Assembly (NCBI GenBank): GCA_946894095.1
Contig: OX335643.1
Location: forward strand, 12,263,036-12,327,035
DNA: 64,000 nt
Direction of reading: 5' to 3'
From: Incurvaria masculella
Taxonomy: Eukaryota > Arthropoda > Insecta > Lepidoptera > Incurvariidae
Positions within the stretch are counted from its first letter, which is position 1. Every line of letters begins with the position of its first letter. The notes beneath the pieces are model-generated. The model saw nothing but the letters and a program-made list of their open reading frames with translations. It was not told where the DNA came from and ran no database searches. The translations under genes were made by a program, and so were the position numbers. Shown here piece after piece: positions 34,681-46,605 of this stretch.

Positions 34681-34940
34681 AAAAAACTTTTAACAAAAAA
34701 AGTAACTGACTTCAAAGAAAAAGCACTAGAAAGTAAAAAAATAATTGCCATTTTTGTAGTTACGATTATTGTTATTTTTTGAGTCGGTGTCAGCCAAGGT
34801 AGCCAAGGTTCTCTTGACTGGCGCAGCGCGTGCCCGGCTGACCCGGACTCTAAAAATAACAATAATCGTAACTACAAAAATGGCAATATTTTTTTTAATT
34901 TTTAGTGCTTTATCTATGAAGTCGGTTACTTTTTTTGTTA
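34680..34940. mobile_element. Foldback element FB-E, copy 1
   Basis: Inverted arms of about 100 bp; the inner 36 bp are perfect (34744-34779 and 34852-34887, starting ATTGCCATTTTTGTAG). The unique-looking centre (about 34781-34850) is GC-richer and reads through 'cagccaaggtagccaagg'. The centre is inverted relative to copy 2 although flanking sequence has the same orientation. Confidence 0.75.
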
Positions 34941-35039
34941 TTACTGCTAAATTTCTAATAATATAAGTTCAATTAGAAATATGTCAAGTGTAGATTTGTC
35001 GCTATTTATAGAATAATGTTAAAACTACAAATTTCTGAA

Positions 35040-35192
35040 AGTTTTTTATGTAACTCCCCCACCTACCGACATGATATTAGTTTAATACACTACATGGGAA
35101 CTAGGTGCCATGCCAGGACCTTCCTAATATTGCTAAATTGAACTGGATGGAAAACACAGACAATATTCATTCCTGCTTCGACCATCGATAAC
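35040..35192 (-). mobile_element. SINE-A fragment
   Basis: 'gggaactaggtgccatgcca', 'gaactggatggaaaacacag' and 'tgcttcgaccatcga': tail and body without head. Confidence 0.65.
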
Positions 35193-35207
35193 ACTAGTTT
35201 ACAACGT

Positions 35208-35340
35208 ATTTCATTTCATTTATTTATTCAACTTCTGGTAGTAAAACTACACTAAGTCATGTCACAATTTGATTGATCCGCGGATTCGATCAACCAGTGA
35301 AGAAGAACCCGCAAAGAAACTTCACTGGTCTATAAATTAT
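35208..35340 (-). repeat. LINE 3' tail fragment, copy 2
   Basis: Complement of the segment at 2765-2890, with 'ttcatttcatttatttattc' as the tail and GATCCGCGGAT inside. Confidence 0.5.
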
Positions 35341-36474
35341 GTTTTTTTTTTTGGTCTTTTTTTTTTTCGTCCACTTAATGATATAACACAATTATGATTT
35401 CATACCTAAATGCTACTGCCAAACTTACATTGGTAGAACGGTCTGGAGCAAAGAACTAAGGTATATGTTGCCGGTAAAATTTTTGTTGTTAGCCTACACA
35501 CACATGGCATGCTTAGTTCAAATATATAATTAGAATTTTTTGATAAGCTCTAGTTTTTGAGTTTCAGATATGTATGAACTAAAAAAAAATACATAAATTC
35601 AAAGAATATTCAAATCTCAATTTAAGATCAAATCAATTCAAAATCAATATAAGATTCAAATCTCTCACGATTAACAAACACAATCAGGTGCCCAAGACTT
35701 CTTATTTTTATGCAAGTATACCAAAATACAGAAAATAGGTATTTTTAACCATAGACCTAGCATTTAACGAACTCTGATACAGATCTACTATTATGAAGTA
35801 TGTACATATTCTCTACATTGGTGCACTGGAGTGAAACATAGCTACAAGCGGAGCCAGGTACTTCAGCTAGCTTATAATATTAGTGAGATTAACCTTTAAA
35901 AAAATTGTTCCCTATTTTTTTTAACTTTGTGTATTATTACAAAAAATATTAGAGGAAAACGGTACCAACAAGGTGAAATGTCTAGGAAAAAAATATTAGA
36001 AATTAATAAATAATGTGTGTCTTATTAAGGATGAGGTGTGGAACAATAAAAATTTAAGTAGCGATGTCACTGACATTTTATTTCTATTTAATATACTAGA
36101 ATGAAGACCTAGATGTTTCACCAATAGGTCGTCGAAGGGACAAAATTAGATGCCGCAACTGCATGGACACGTTTACGGCTGTGGAAATAGGATGGCGCCA
36201 CTTTCGTGCCTAGAACTTGAGAAATAGCCAATAGATAGCGCTGTACAAACATAGGTGTATTCATATATTAATAATACAAATTTGTTTCAAAGTTTGAAAA
36301 TATAAAATTTTGATTCGATGCACACATTTTTGACAACCCATAAAATGCTTGATAGCTACGCCATCTCTTGGTGCAAACACTCTTTTTGTTGTGATCGATT
36401 GAATAGAAGTTACCAACTTATGTAGTTATACGTTTATTGCAATATTGTACGAAACTTCCGTCACTATGGCGGTG

Positions 36475-37205
36475 GGCCATCTACTAAAAGCCTAATGTCA
36501 ACTATAAGGGGTGCTCTGATTATCTGCGGCGGATGCTCCGGATATAGGTAGGAGGGGGAGGAATAAAGCATGCAAGTTCCACAGAGAAACGTCGATGGTA
36601 TTACCTGTAGTTCAGACTGAGCGACCCAATAAACCGTATGTGGCTCGGTAAGTTGTGGGTCTCTCAAGACGGACCGTTTGGCCCTGAATTGAGTCAAGGA
36701 CGCCAACAGGTACTGGGGACTATCTTCCCATATGTAGCTACAGCATTCTATCACCGGCCTAATCAGTGATTTTTACAGAAGTTGTACGTGTACCGAACAA
36801 AAGAACCTTCTGCAACGGTATAGGATTCCCAGTTTCAGTTAGCGCCTACTGCGCGCGCTCTTCAACGTCTCCATACATTTGAAAACGCCAATCGATCGGT
36901 TTGGCGTGAAGGCTAATTTAGGTGACAACTGAGACTAGGGGCTCAGAACGTTGCGCCTCGCTGGGATGTGCATGTCTGCTCCTCCAATCCTGACATACCC
37001 CTCATGCTCCATCGGTGTAACTGTGAATCATGCCTAAGGACAATAAATCGTTGATGATAAAAATAGCGTTGGTGACAGCACGGATCCCTGCGAGACACCC
37101 GCCTCGATTGGGAAGTCGTCCGAATTGGCACCATCAACGGAAAAGTATAAGGAGCGGCCCGACAGGAAGCTGGCGATCCAAGAGCAAAGCTTGGGTGGAC
37201 TACCC
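36475..37205 (-). mobile_element. Jockey/CR1-like LINE remnant, copy 2, interrupted by MITE-C
   Basis: The reverse complement matches the LINE at 47.5-48.3 kb: 'tggatcgccagcttcctgtc' region, 'aggcgcaacgttctg', then 'gaatcctataccgttgca', 'aggccggtgatagaat' and 'ggtaataccatcgacg'. Between 36841 and 36936 a fragment of MITE-C replaces LINE sequence. Multiple stops; not functional. Confidence 0.7.
36841..36936 (+). mobile_element. MITE-C terminal fragment inside a LINE
   Basis: Matches the right end of MITE-C at 53.23-53.33 kb: 'actgcgcgcgctcttcaa', 'tccatacatttgaaaacgcc', 'aatcgatcggttt' and the tip 'aatttaggtgacaactgaga'. Confidence 0.65.
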
Positions 37206-38124
37206 AAATTTGGTTTAGATTTTAGTGTGTATATTTTTAATGAATGTTAATGCTAGATTATAATTTGTATGATTAGTTATATGCCTACTGTATACCATTT
37301 TGTATTGTAAAATACATCATCTAAATTTGAAAGGCAGAAAAAAGTTCGAATAATGTCTGTGCACCTAGATGTAGTAATCGTTTCTGTGTAGCCGCGAGTG
37401 TAAATGCGTATTCATTTTCAATTAATGATTCGGTTCGATTCAATTCAATGATTCGGACTTTTTTTCTGCGTAATATGACCGAGATAGATGTTGGGAATGT
37501 CTGGTTCCAACAGGATGGAGCTAGGGCCTCATATCTTTGAGAGGCGACTATGTTTGGTCAGCCCACTCCCCTATTTGGCTCCTTGTTATTTTTTTGTGTG
37601 GTTATCTGAAATTCATCGTTTACAATGACCGTCCAAGGGGTTTACCTCCCTTGTAAAACAATGTACGCCAACCATCGCTAACATAACGCGGGGGTTGATA
37701 TGCTTAGAAGAGTTGAACGAAATTTCAGAAATCGGGTAACTCAATGTCATTTGACCGATGCCATTTTCAAAACGAATCTTTAAAATTAATAGATTTTTAC
37801 ATTAAAAATATAAATTAGAGTGACATCTCTGTACTCCTTTTTTTATTGTCCTTTCAAATCAACGAAGGTATTTTAGAACACTGCTATTAAAACAGTTAAG
37901 AAGGAAAGTGGGTCATTATAAAAACAATCGCCACAGTCATTTCCACGTTACCTTTGTTATTCAATAAGATTTATTTTATTTAAAATGAAAATGAGACAAA
38001 GATTTATCGTTTATGTAATATCTCTAAGTTTTGATGTGGAGACCCTACACAATTAAGTATGTCGTAAGTAATTATGCACAAAAGACCATTATGCTGGTCA
38101 GAAGATATACGTCAGAAAGCGGTG

Positions 38125-38212
38125 ACAGCTGGCGAAGAAAAACGGAAGACCGCAGGAGTCAGGGGGAGGCCTACGTCCAACAGTGGACAGCAAAAGGCCA
38201 AAGAAGAAGAAT
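38125..38212 (+). mobile_element. RTE-like LINE C-terminal end
   Basis: Encodes RKTEDRRSQGEAYVQQWTAK and ends GQRRR, the EAYVQQW tail found at the end of RTE-type ORFs. A 5'-truncated fragment. Confidence 0.6.
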
Positions 38213-38539
38213 ATATCTAGTTAAAGCATAAAATTGTTGAGCAATTTCAGTGAAATGTAAATACATTTCTTTAATAATTCGGCTCTTGATTTTGTAAAAA
38301 AATTGCATGTTTAAAATGTTGTTCATTTTTGTTAAAATATTTTACTTTAAGTTAATTCTATGTTCTTGTTGTATCATATAATATTTTTACATTAGGTTTA
38401 CTTGTTTCTTTTTTATTTTGTGATTTTCACTACCTAAAAATTTGTTTATTTACATTTTAGATAACAGGAGTTCGCTTAAAACCGGCGGCGATAAAACTAA
38501 AGTGCGGAGTATGTAAACAATTGAAAGCATTGCCTGACG

Positions 38540-40215
38540 ACTAATTACTTCTTGTGGGATGGAGATCACTACATCCAGACAGATGGCGTAGCGATGGGCT
38601 CGCCAGTGGCCCCAGCGGTCGCCAACCTGTTCACGGAGTCCCTGGAGATACGAGCACTTTCGTCAGCCCCTCTCGCCCCCACCTTCTGGGTGTGATATGT
38701 GGATGATGTTTTATTCCGGGAGGTCACGACATTTTTGGTCACGATATGGTAAATGGCTGAATCTGGGTTTACATGTTAGAGGCCAACCTCTTTGATCCTA
38801 AATATGTCGGTCTGCCTGCGCCAAGTGGTTGCGTTATCTAGATTGGCTATATAAAATAGAAGTTGGTATGTACCTGCTGATGAATATACTGATTGTCTAG
38901 AAACATTGATACCTATTAGATCATACAACAATAACCAGTCGGTTTTTTTATTTAATACTTAAATATACCTTAAGTTATATCTGTAACCTAAATCGCCTAT
39001 AACTACGAAATGCAATCAAAGATTTGTTCAGTTTTGGTATTGCTAAGCAATTATGTACTGATTCTTTCATGATTCGTTATTTGCCGCCATTTACCTTATC
39101 CTTTATATTTTTTGTCACCATAACATATGCAGACTGACACATTTACCTTCAGAGGGTTGGTCTTTATCATGTGAACCAAGTTTCTGCCATTTACGTTATC
39201 GTTACCATTTTTGTCGCGACCTCCTAGTCTATTTTTGCACTATGGTCACATGGTCGAACAGCACTACAAGATTTCCTAAACCATTATCTGAATGCAGCCC
39301 ATCCTTGAATAAAGATTACTATGGAACTCGAAAACAATAATGGGCTAGCATTTTTGGATGTTTTGGTGTTTCCTCGCCCCCATTCGTCAATTGGTCACAC
39401 CACATACAGAAAACCCACGTACACGAACTGCACGCCGACTCGCACTATGCTCCTAGTCAACGATGGACCGTGCAGAACGTATCTGCGACAGTGACCATTT
39501 GCAAAACGAAAAAAAGATAGTGCAAGTACTTAAGCAAAATGGATACAGTAAGAAGGCTCTGCAACAACCAAAACCGTGATTTCAGCCAATGTAAACCGTG
39601 GAAAGACAGAGAGCGTTCTTACCTTACCTGCGGGGGGTGACGGACATCATCGGTAGAAAACTGAACAAACTCAGTACGGAAAAGTCTCCCACATGGTACG
39701 CTCTGCGAAAGATAAATTGCCTCTGCAGTCCGCTGGTGTATACACACTTCCGTGTAGTTTTAGTAAGTGTAGTTGGGCAGACAAAAAGAAGCGTAGCGAC
39801 CCGCATTTCGGAACATATCAGGTCAGTCAAGAAACTGGATTCCAACAAGTCAGCAGTGTGTGAGCACATGGATTCAGGTACGAACCACTGGATTAGATTC
39901 GATGAGGTCGAAATTCTGACGTCTGAAACACGACAAATCGCCAAGCACGATAACTTTAATCGAGAAGACTCGTTTGAGTTATCTCCCATGTGGAATCCGG
40001 TACTTGCTCCCCTGAAAATCCGGAATGCAAAGGCGTGCAGTGAAAGTCAAGATACAGTAAGCGCCTCAAGATGTTCAAACTACCCACAACTACAATCTTC
40101 GCCAAAGGCGGAACACGTCAAATTGACAGTTCTCCGTTGGTCGCCGCTGGACACGGGAGTTCACCTGAAGATGAGCCAAATGTTTGGCTCGAAACGTCCC
40201 TGTTCCGCACAAATC
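38540..40215 (+). mobile_element. Penelope-like element remnant (RT plus GIY-YIG endonuclease)
   Basis: 38560-38720 encodes, in a broken frame, a Penelope-type RT core with IQTDGVAMGSPVAPAVANLF and YVDDV. 39320-39500 keeps NNGLAFLDVL and YRKPTYTN. The ORF 39598-40224 encodes the C-terminal GIY-YIG endonuclease region: VGQTKRSVATRISEHIRSVK, SAVCEHM, then NFNREDSFELSPMWNPVLAP. The YIG triad is changed to a VVG-type sequence and several frame breaks occur, so it is inactive. Penelope-like elements couple this RT with a GIY-YIG nuclease. A related 3' scrap may lie at 42300-42375. Confidence 0.8.
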
Positions 40216-40259
40216 ATGCCATGAGTAGAAAGCCGTTTAATCTTTTTACATATAATATT

Positions 40260-41545
40260 TAGTTTAAAACTTTGTGCTGGTCAACATTAAAATTATTTTG
40301 AAGACAAACCAAAGCTCTTCTTTTCCTCCAAATCTTATTCTATAAATCATCTTGCATCTATAAATTTGTAAATAAAACTTGACAACAATGTCAGTTATGA
40401 CATTTCTAAAGTGAGGTCGCTCATGCGGCACCTAACTACGATAAGCTTTGAGTTTTCTTCTCCATTGTTGAACATTCTAGGAGCACAAAATGTGTTAAAA
40501 TGAAAGTCCAAATAAAACACTTGTCATCATCGAGTTATGATAATCATTTTTATTATCATTCGTTCAAAAATAGTGATAATGATTTCGTAAGCCGGGCATT
40601 CAATATCGTTGGTCAAATAGACAAAACCACGAGAACCTGAGAAGTGCGGGGCACGTCGGGCGAACAAAATCTTTCAACAAAGCCTCAAATGACACCTGAA
40701 GGCATCAACTGGAAGCCCCTTTAATTTTTTTTACTTCTGCTTCGAATAATACTGCCACATCTCTCCTTAGGGGTGAAACTAAATGTCTTGCTTTGGATTG
40801 TGAACTTTTTGCGTGCGATTTTATTTTATAAAATTTGAATGAATTTGGAAATGTACATATTTTCAAGGTAAAATAGGTACATATTTTTTATTATTAGCTA
40901 TTCAGCGGGGTAACGCTGATATTGGTGTTTTTTTTTAAATTAATTATATTTTTGGTGTCTTTGTTCCAGAATCCAAAATTTCAAATCCTAGTTAAGAGCA
41001 TGTGAACAGTTATTACCCGCAGTATGACCAATTGATACGGTAACGAATCTCTTAATGGGTGGAAGAAACACTCAACCTATTTACAATAATTGTATCGCAT
41101 ATAAATAACGCCCCAGCGTGTAGCACGACGGTTTCATTTAGCCTTAAAAATACAAAGATCTATATTTCTCCGCTCCATGTTTCATCCACGGCAACCTCAA
41201 ACGTGTATAAAGATGGCTTTGTCCACGCACCTTTGTGGGGGCGTTTTCCGTCCTATTGTGACGTGGAATCGTGTCAAAACATTGGATCACCGAATATCCA
41301 TTACTCCTATACAGGCGCTCGTCAAAGGGCACAAAAGCCTTCGAGGAGACGGCAATGAGTTGGTTTTTAGATTGCTCTTTTTGATAGATTTCGGCGGTTC
41401 AGGCATTGTAGACGTTAATGTCAAATGCTGTATTGACGTGATTCTGGGTGAATTTTAAAACCATTCGGAATTTTTTTTTTATGTCACGCTAACATGTACG
41501 AGTACCTTTAGCATGAGAATATTGCGCTCGCCGTTCAAGCTCAAA
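40260..41545. other. Unassigned region
   Basis: AT-rich, with a locally richer segment at 41100-41460 whose ORFs (41059-41358, 41177-41458) have no domain recognisable to me. No RNA gene was seen. Confidence 0.4.
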
Positions 41546-41883
41546 GCTGTACATAGCTCAGTGGCGCAGGTGACCTTGCATTCCAGAGGTCTGAGTTAAA
41601 ATCCCCGCCCCATTCAGGCACCACTTTTTTCCGTTGCTGTATTGGAAGAGCTGTTCCATGGTTCGGAATTCATGTAAAACTGTAGTTGCCCTGCTCTTAC
41701 TAGGCGGTATTGTAAAGCCCGTCCGGGTCGGTACCATTGAATTGGATGAAAAATTGTTGAACGGCTTTAAAAAATCCGTGTTTTCTATCCAGCTCAATAT
41801 ACCCGTGCTCATAAAGGGAATGTCCTGGCTTGGCAATTAATTCCTTCGGGAACGCCGCTAGCCATGTCCAGTTATATAAAAAG
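41546..41883 (+). mobile_element. SINE-A full-length copy
   Basis: Head with CATAGCTCAGTGGCGCAGG and B-box-like GAGTTAAAATCCCC, body with 'gttccatggttcggaattca' and tail 'catgtccagttatataaaaa'. The head is the most tRNA-like in the window. Confidence 0.8.
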
Positions 41884-41904
41884 ATCTGAAATTTACCCGT
41901 TTTA

Positions 41905-42201
41905 TGAGAACTAGGTGCCATGCCAGGACCTTTCTTATATTGCTTGGCTACATTGAACTGTATGAAAAACACGGACAATTTTCATTGCCGCTTCGACCAT
42001 CTTTCATTCAATGCGATGGTATTGACCCTGATGATAGGGTATTAACCCTACCACCTAGTAAGTACCTACATTTTTACGTGGAATCCGAACCACGGCCAGC
42101 CTCAATGGTTGAAAATGGTCACCCATCCAGTACCTAAACGCGCTCAGAGTTGCTTACCCAGCTTATCGAATTGCAAAGCGTCGCACCACTGGGCTACCAA
42201 A
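41905..42201 (-). mobile_element. SINE-A copy, opposite orientation
   Basis: 'gaactaggtgccatgccagg', 'cattgccgcttcgaccatct' and a head of the GGTAGCCCAGTGG type seen as its complement near 42190. It forms a tail-to-tail pair with the copy at 41546. Confidence 0.7.
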
Positions 42202-43375
42202 TTCACATAACACGTCGTTTGACAGTAAGCATGGTGTCCAACTAAACGTAAGATTTAATAATCTCTAACCTGTTCACCCGGCGAGTATACTTACCATGGC
42301 AACCCCCCGGTTTCTCTGATGGTTGACCAAATGTTTGATCCAAAACGTCTCATAGAGTAGCCGGTTAAAGTTAGACATTGTCACTTTCTAAATGGTACCT
42401 ATTTAATAAAATAAAGTAAAATATATACAGTAATTTATGTAGATATCACTGTTTTACACTTTTGCATAATTTTATAGAGTCCAGTAGATGTTTATTTCTT
42501 ACTCCTTTTCATTTAATGTGACATGTCCATGACTTCAGCGGCATGTCCATGTCACATAATCGCAAAAGCCTGCATGCTTTCAAATACAGTTATCTTTCTG
42601 GCTTCTTCTTCGCACGGTACAATCGGGAATTTAATTGTGTGATATGTCGAATTGTGTGTAATGTAATTGTAATTTAAATTGACTATTACTCTAATAGTAA
42701 AAAGTTACGTTTGTCAAGATACGGATAGTCATTAGTTACTGGAGGATTATATCTTCTGTTACAATTATCTGCCTGTAATTTTACTTTAATAATATGGTCT
42801 CACTATAACGGATGAATAAGCAGAGGCGTAAATAGATCAGTCGAAAAGTTATCTGAATTTTTATCAGACCATTGAAAAATCGGCCCCAAATAAGACTCAA
42901 AATAATTGTATTCGTATACAATTTTTTTTGTTTCAGCGAAATTCGGCGACCTGGAATGATATGTTTTGTTTTATATATTCTTTAGAAATCTAATTCCTTA
43001 CCTAAATTCCCTGAGATAGTACATACTTCTTTATGCAGATAAATCTATTTATTTCTAACAGCTGCTTATTTATTTCTATGACAAACCTCATGAGTAGGAA
43101 ACGTATTCATACTATATTGCTTTTTTATCTCAAACCATTACATCCTTGTTATATTGAATTTAAATTTAAGAGTTGATGCAAACATATTATATGACTCCTG
43201 GCGAGTTCTTGACTGTTCTTCTTCATATTCAGCTGTCGAACCGTCTATGAAAACTGGAAAATCCAATAGTGACACAAAAAGGTGGAAATTAAACGAATAT
43301 ATGCCTAAGTAAATATACTTTTTCGTACTAAGCATGTACGCCGCTTATTCCAAGGAATTTGACATGTATGTATGT
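42202..43375. other. Mostly unassigned; contains a truncated MITE-D
   Basis: 42715-42887 is the right part of MITE-D, ending ATTGAAAAATCGGCCCC. About 42300-42375 resembles the 3' end of the Penelope-like element ('accaaatgtttg', 'aaaacgtc', 'gtagccggtt'). The rest is plain AT-rich sequence. Confidence 0.45.
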
Positions 43376-43530
43376 ATGGCGAAATTGGTAGACGCAATAC
43401 CCGCGAATGGTATGTTTTGCTGGTTCGGGTCCAGCCTTGCAGTATATTCGTAAAGTAGTTCTTTTTACTGGGCTCTTTCTTAAATTAATGTGTCCTTGCT
43501 TCACGGTCGATTATACGTACATACATGTCA
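43376..43530 (+). mobile_element. SINE-G: tRNA-Leu-like SINE head plus tail
   Basis: 'ggcgaaattggtagacgcaa' followed by GCTGGTTCGGGTCCAGCC gives A-box-like and B-box-like blocks with tRNA-Leu character. The following tail 'gtccttgcttcacggtcgat' recurs at 56940-56970 and 58920-58940. The acceptor stem is not closed, so it is a SINE head rather than a tRNA gene. Confidence 0.55.
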
Positions 43531-43619
43531 TATTTCTTTGAATATATGCCTGTCTAAATGGATAGCTTTAAACTTTTTTTCGATTGATTGCCAGGTATCG
43601 GGGTAAGCAGACCAGCTGG

Positions 43620-45230
43620 AAATCAAATTAAAAAAAAATCTAGGTTTTTAGATCCATGCTAGTTTATTGAAATGCGGTAACGTATTTTTTGGGAAAAATA
43701 AAAAAAAGACATTTCACGTAATATGACGTTATTCCAAACACTAATAAAATGTGTGCTTTCCTTTCATAATGAATAATTAAAGAGTATTTGGTGTTTTTCT
43801 TTTATCTTATACTAAATAATATTTTAATAATATAATTTAAGGAACTCATGAACATACGAATTAAGCTAGCACATAAATAGTAGCAAATACGACATTTAGC
43901 TTGGAAGAACTCAGCGAAAAGGGTATACTTTTTGCTTTAGCCTTATAAAATTTCCCTGTATTCCCAAAGGAGAGTAGTTGGAAATGGCTTACGAAAAATT
44001 TGAAAAGTCAACCGGAACGGGTGAGTGTGACGTAAGGGTTCCGTCGTTGGCCATGTTGGATGATAAATATAATAACTAATGACATTGAAAGACTAACATT
44101 AGGATCTTTTATAACTAGAAACAGTTTAATAACAGCAACCATGATTGCTAAATTAAATAAATTTCGTTTAAATAATATGTCATAATTATTTTTAGTTATT
44201 ACTAACGATACGCATTACATTAAATTTTTATTATATTAAATCGCAAAAGGTTTTCGAACATGAGGACAATTGAAAGTTTAGTAGTTCACGTCTTTTTTCG
44301 TCATTAGACTATTTTCGTTCACTAGTTTTGCTAAATTAACGCATATTTTGTGATATAAAAGAAAGAACACCTAACACCTGTGTAAAAAAACATGTCGGTG
44401 CTTCTCCGATTTATAAATGTAAGTTTTTCAATAGATATTGGAGTAGATAAGCATTTATTTAGATTTTGCAAATCCTAGTCAAAAACATTTGCCCTGTTAG
44501 AGGCGTCTATATGATTTCGATTTTACAAATACGATAAGCACTTCACTGACGAAAGCAGTCGAACGGATCCCTGTGCTAATGGAGTTGATATTCAAAATGG
44601 CCGCCGCGCCACCGCCCCGCTCCGCGCCACGCCGCGCGCCGCCCCGCGCCGCCTGGCATAATTCTGCAACCCCTTGAGATTGTCCCAGTGTGCACGCGCA
44701 CTAACTACCACATCCGTGCGAGTAGTGAATAATAGAGGTATGACTGTGTTAGTCTCCGAATGTATGTAGTGGTAATGGCATCGTAGCGATAGGGCAGAGT
44801 CTTGAAATGTTTGGATGTTCAAGAATTTAAGTAACAGCGGCATTAACTTTAGGTAACGTCGTTGGGTTTTTTTAAAAGAAAGTCCCCATACCAATGTATG
44901 TATGGTTCCAGGTACTATTGACGGTCTAATAAGTGTTACTTATGACCATTCCCATTCTACTAGCTTAAAAAAAACTGTGTACCAAAAAAGTTTGAGTAAA
45001 ATATAATAAATTTAAATTAAAAATTAAAATTATTAAAAATTACTGACTGACTATCTGCAAAATGAAATAGTGTTTTGATATTATTTTTTGGACAACGCAT
45101 TTGTTGTTTGTATTAGAGTACTTTTTACAGAAATTTCGAATCGAGGCAATACATTTTTAATAAACAAGGCTCATTCAAACATGTCGGTAAAATAAACCAT
45201 AGTATTTTTTTATTTTTAAAGATATTTGGT
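43620..45230. other. AT-rich region with one GC-rich patch
   Basis: 44597-44656 is an extremely GC-rich tract (CGCGCCACCGCCCCGCTCCG type) after an ATG-like start, followed by moderate GC to 44790. It resembles low-complexity repeat sequence more than a coding exon; no splice context or domain was seen. Confidence 0.4.
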
Positions 45231-45234
45231 AGAT

Positions 45235-45510
45235 AACCTACATACATACCTTCACGCCGCTTTCCCGGAGAGGTTAGCAGAGATGATGATAGAGCGCCAT
45301 ACGGTACGATCACAGCACAACTCTTTCGCTACATCTACAGGCATACATTTTTAATACATGCTCTACGATTACGGGTGCTACGTACCAGACCTTTACGAAG
45401 AATTAAATCGATTTGGTTCTTCTAGGCCGCCCGGGCACGACACTTCCGCTCACTTTCCTCTGTAAATTTGTTTCGTAATTTTTTCGTCATCCATATGTCC
45501 AAACCAGCGG
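45235..45510 (-). mobile_element. LINE reverse-transcriptase tail remnant
   Basis: On the minus strand with stops: RWFGHMDDEKITKQIYRG, then STRNRRACIK, then CCDRTVWRSIISANLSGKAA. This is the post-RT C-terminal region of a non-LTR element, apparently the family represented at 11365-11470. Confidence 0.6.
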
Positions 45511-45514
45511 CAAG

Positions 45515-45680
45515 AGGCAATGAAAAATTGTCCGTGTTTTCCATCCAGTTCAATGTAGCCGTGCTCATAAAGGAAAGGTCCTGGCATGGCACCTAATTCT
45601 TTCGGGAATGTGGTGTATGGGCTAATATAATAACGGTAGTTGTGTGGTATTAGCCATTCATGTCAGGTCGCATAAAAAAA
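45515..45680 (+). mobile_element. SINE-A 3' half
   Basis: 'tgaaaaattgtccgtgtttt', 'ggtcctggcatggcacctaa', 'gtgtggtattagccattcat' and 'ggtcgcataaaaaaa'. Confidence 0.7.
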
Positions 45681-46177
45681 TATGAGATCCCCATACACAC
45701 GTATATCCCCTATTTCACCCCCTTCAAGTTTAAATTACGCCACAAAAGGTAGCTTATGTCTTTTTCCAAGGACCAGACTATCTTTATACAGAAATTAATC
45801 AAAATTGGTCAGCGGTTTAGGCGTGAAAACGCAACAGACAGACAGAGTCACTTCTCATTTACTATGGATAAATAAATAAACATTGTAAGTACAAACATAA
45901 TAAGCAGCGGCATCCAAATTAGCGGCAAATGCACAAACAGTAAATTTTAGTCAGTCAATGTACTGTTTCAGGAACTTCAACTAACCAGCTTGAATATGGA
46001 AAATTGATTGGAGGGTTCGACGATTCTGCCGACCCCTCACGTCTGAAGTGGCGAAGGATGAGTGGGCTCGCAAGACAAGGGCCAGCCGGTTTGTTGACAA
46101 TCTGTATCTTTGAAATATGCTTACTTTCACCCAGAGGGTACAAACTTAGGCGACTGTAGCGTGTGTCACGATACTTA

Positions 46178-46280
46178 TAGCCTAGCGGGTAATTCTGTTG
46201 CTTCAGTTCGTAGGGGTACGAACCCCGACGTTTCACGTTTTAATTCTTCTAATTTTTATCGTGTAGTACTTGAGTAAGCG
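46178..46280 (+). repeat. tRNA-like SINE head fragment
   Basis: TTATAGCCTAGCGGGTAA resembles an A box and GGGGTACGAACCCC a B box about 40 bp later. No cloverleaf closes and no body of a known family follows; probably a solitary SINE head. Confidence 0.4.
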
Positions 46281-46605
46281 CGTGCCTAATATCCAATTTG
46301 TTGACTTCAAACCACAATTTACCACAAATATTCAAGTTATTACAAGTTATTGTGGTAAAATATGTTTTATTAAATAATGTATTTAGCCTAAAAAATATAT
46401 TTAATATTTCAACAGGAGACCGGGCCAGTTAAACGGCCTATGCTCACTTCCAACCGGTTTAGATCTCGTGGGGAACATTATTTTTATGTCACAGTGGCTT
46501 CGAGATCAAGGCTTTGAAGGCTTGGTAGGCGTTATGCTATGACCAAATGGATAATTTACCGACAAACATAAAGGGTAAACAATTCGGGACAACCTAATAG
46601 GTGTT

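Noticed and set aside
39624..39989. Minus-strand ORF over the Penelope-like element
   Set aside because: Antisense shadow of the GIY-YIG reading frame.
43378..43440. Functional tRNA-Leu gene
   Set aside because: A- and B-box-like blocks are present but acceptor and anticodon stems do not close and a repeated tail follows; a SINE head is the better reading.
44592..44660. GC-rich coding first exon (ATGGCCGCC-like start)
   Set aside because: Low-complexity CG repeats, no donor site in a sensible frame and no homology recognised.
46180..46235. tRNA gene
   Set aside because: Only box-like similarity; no cloverleaf.
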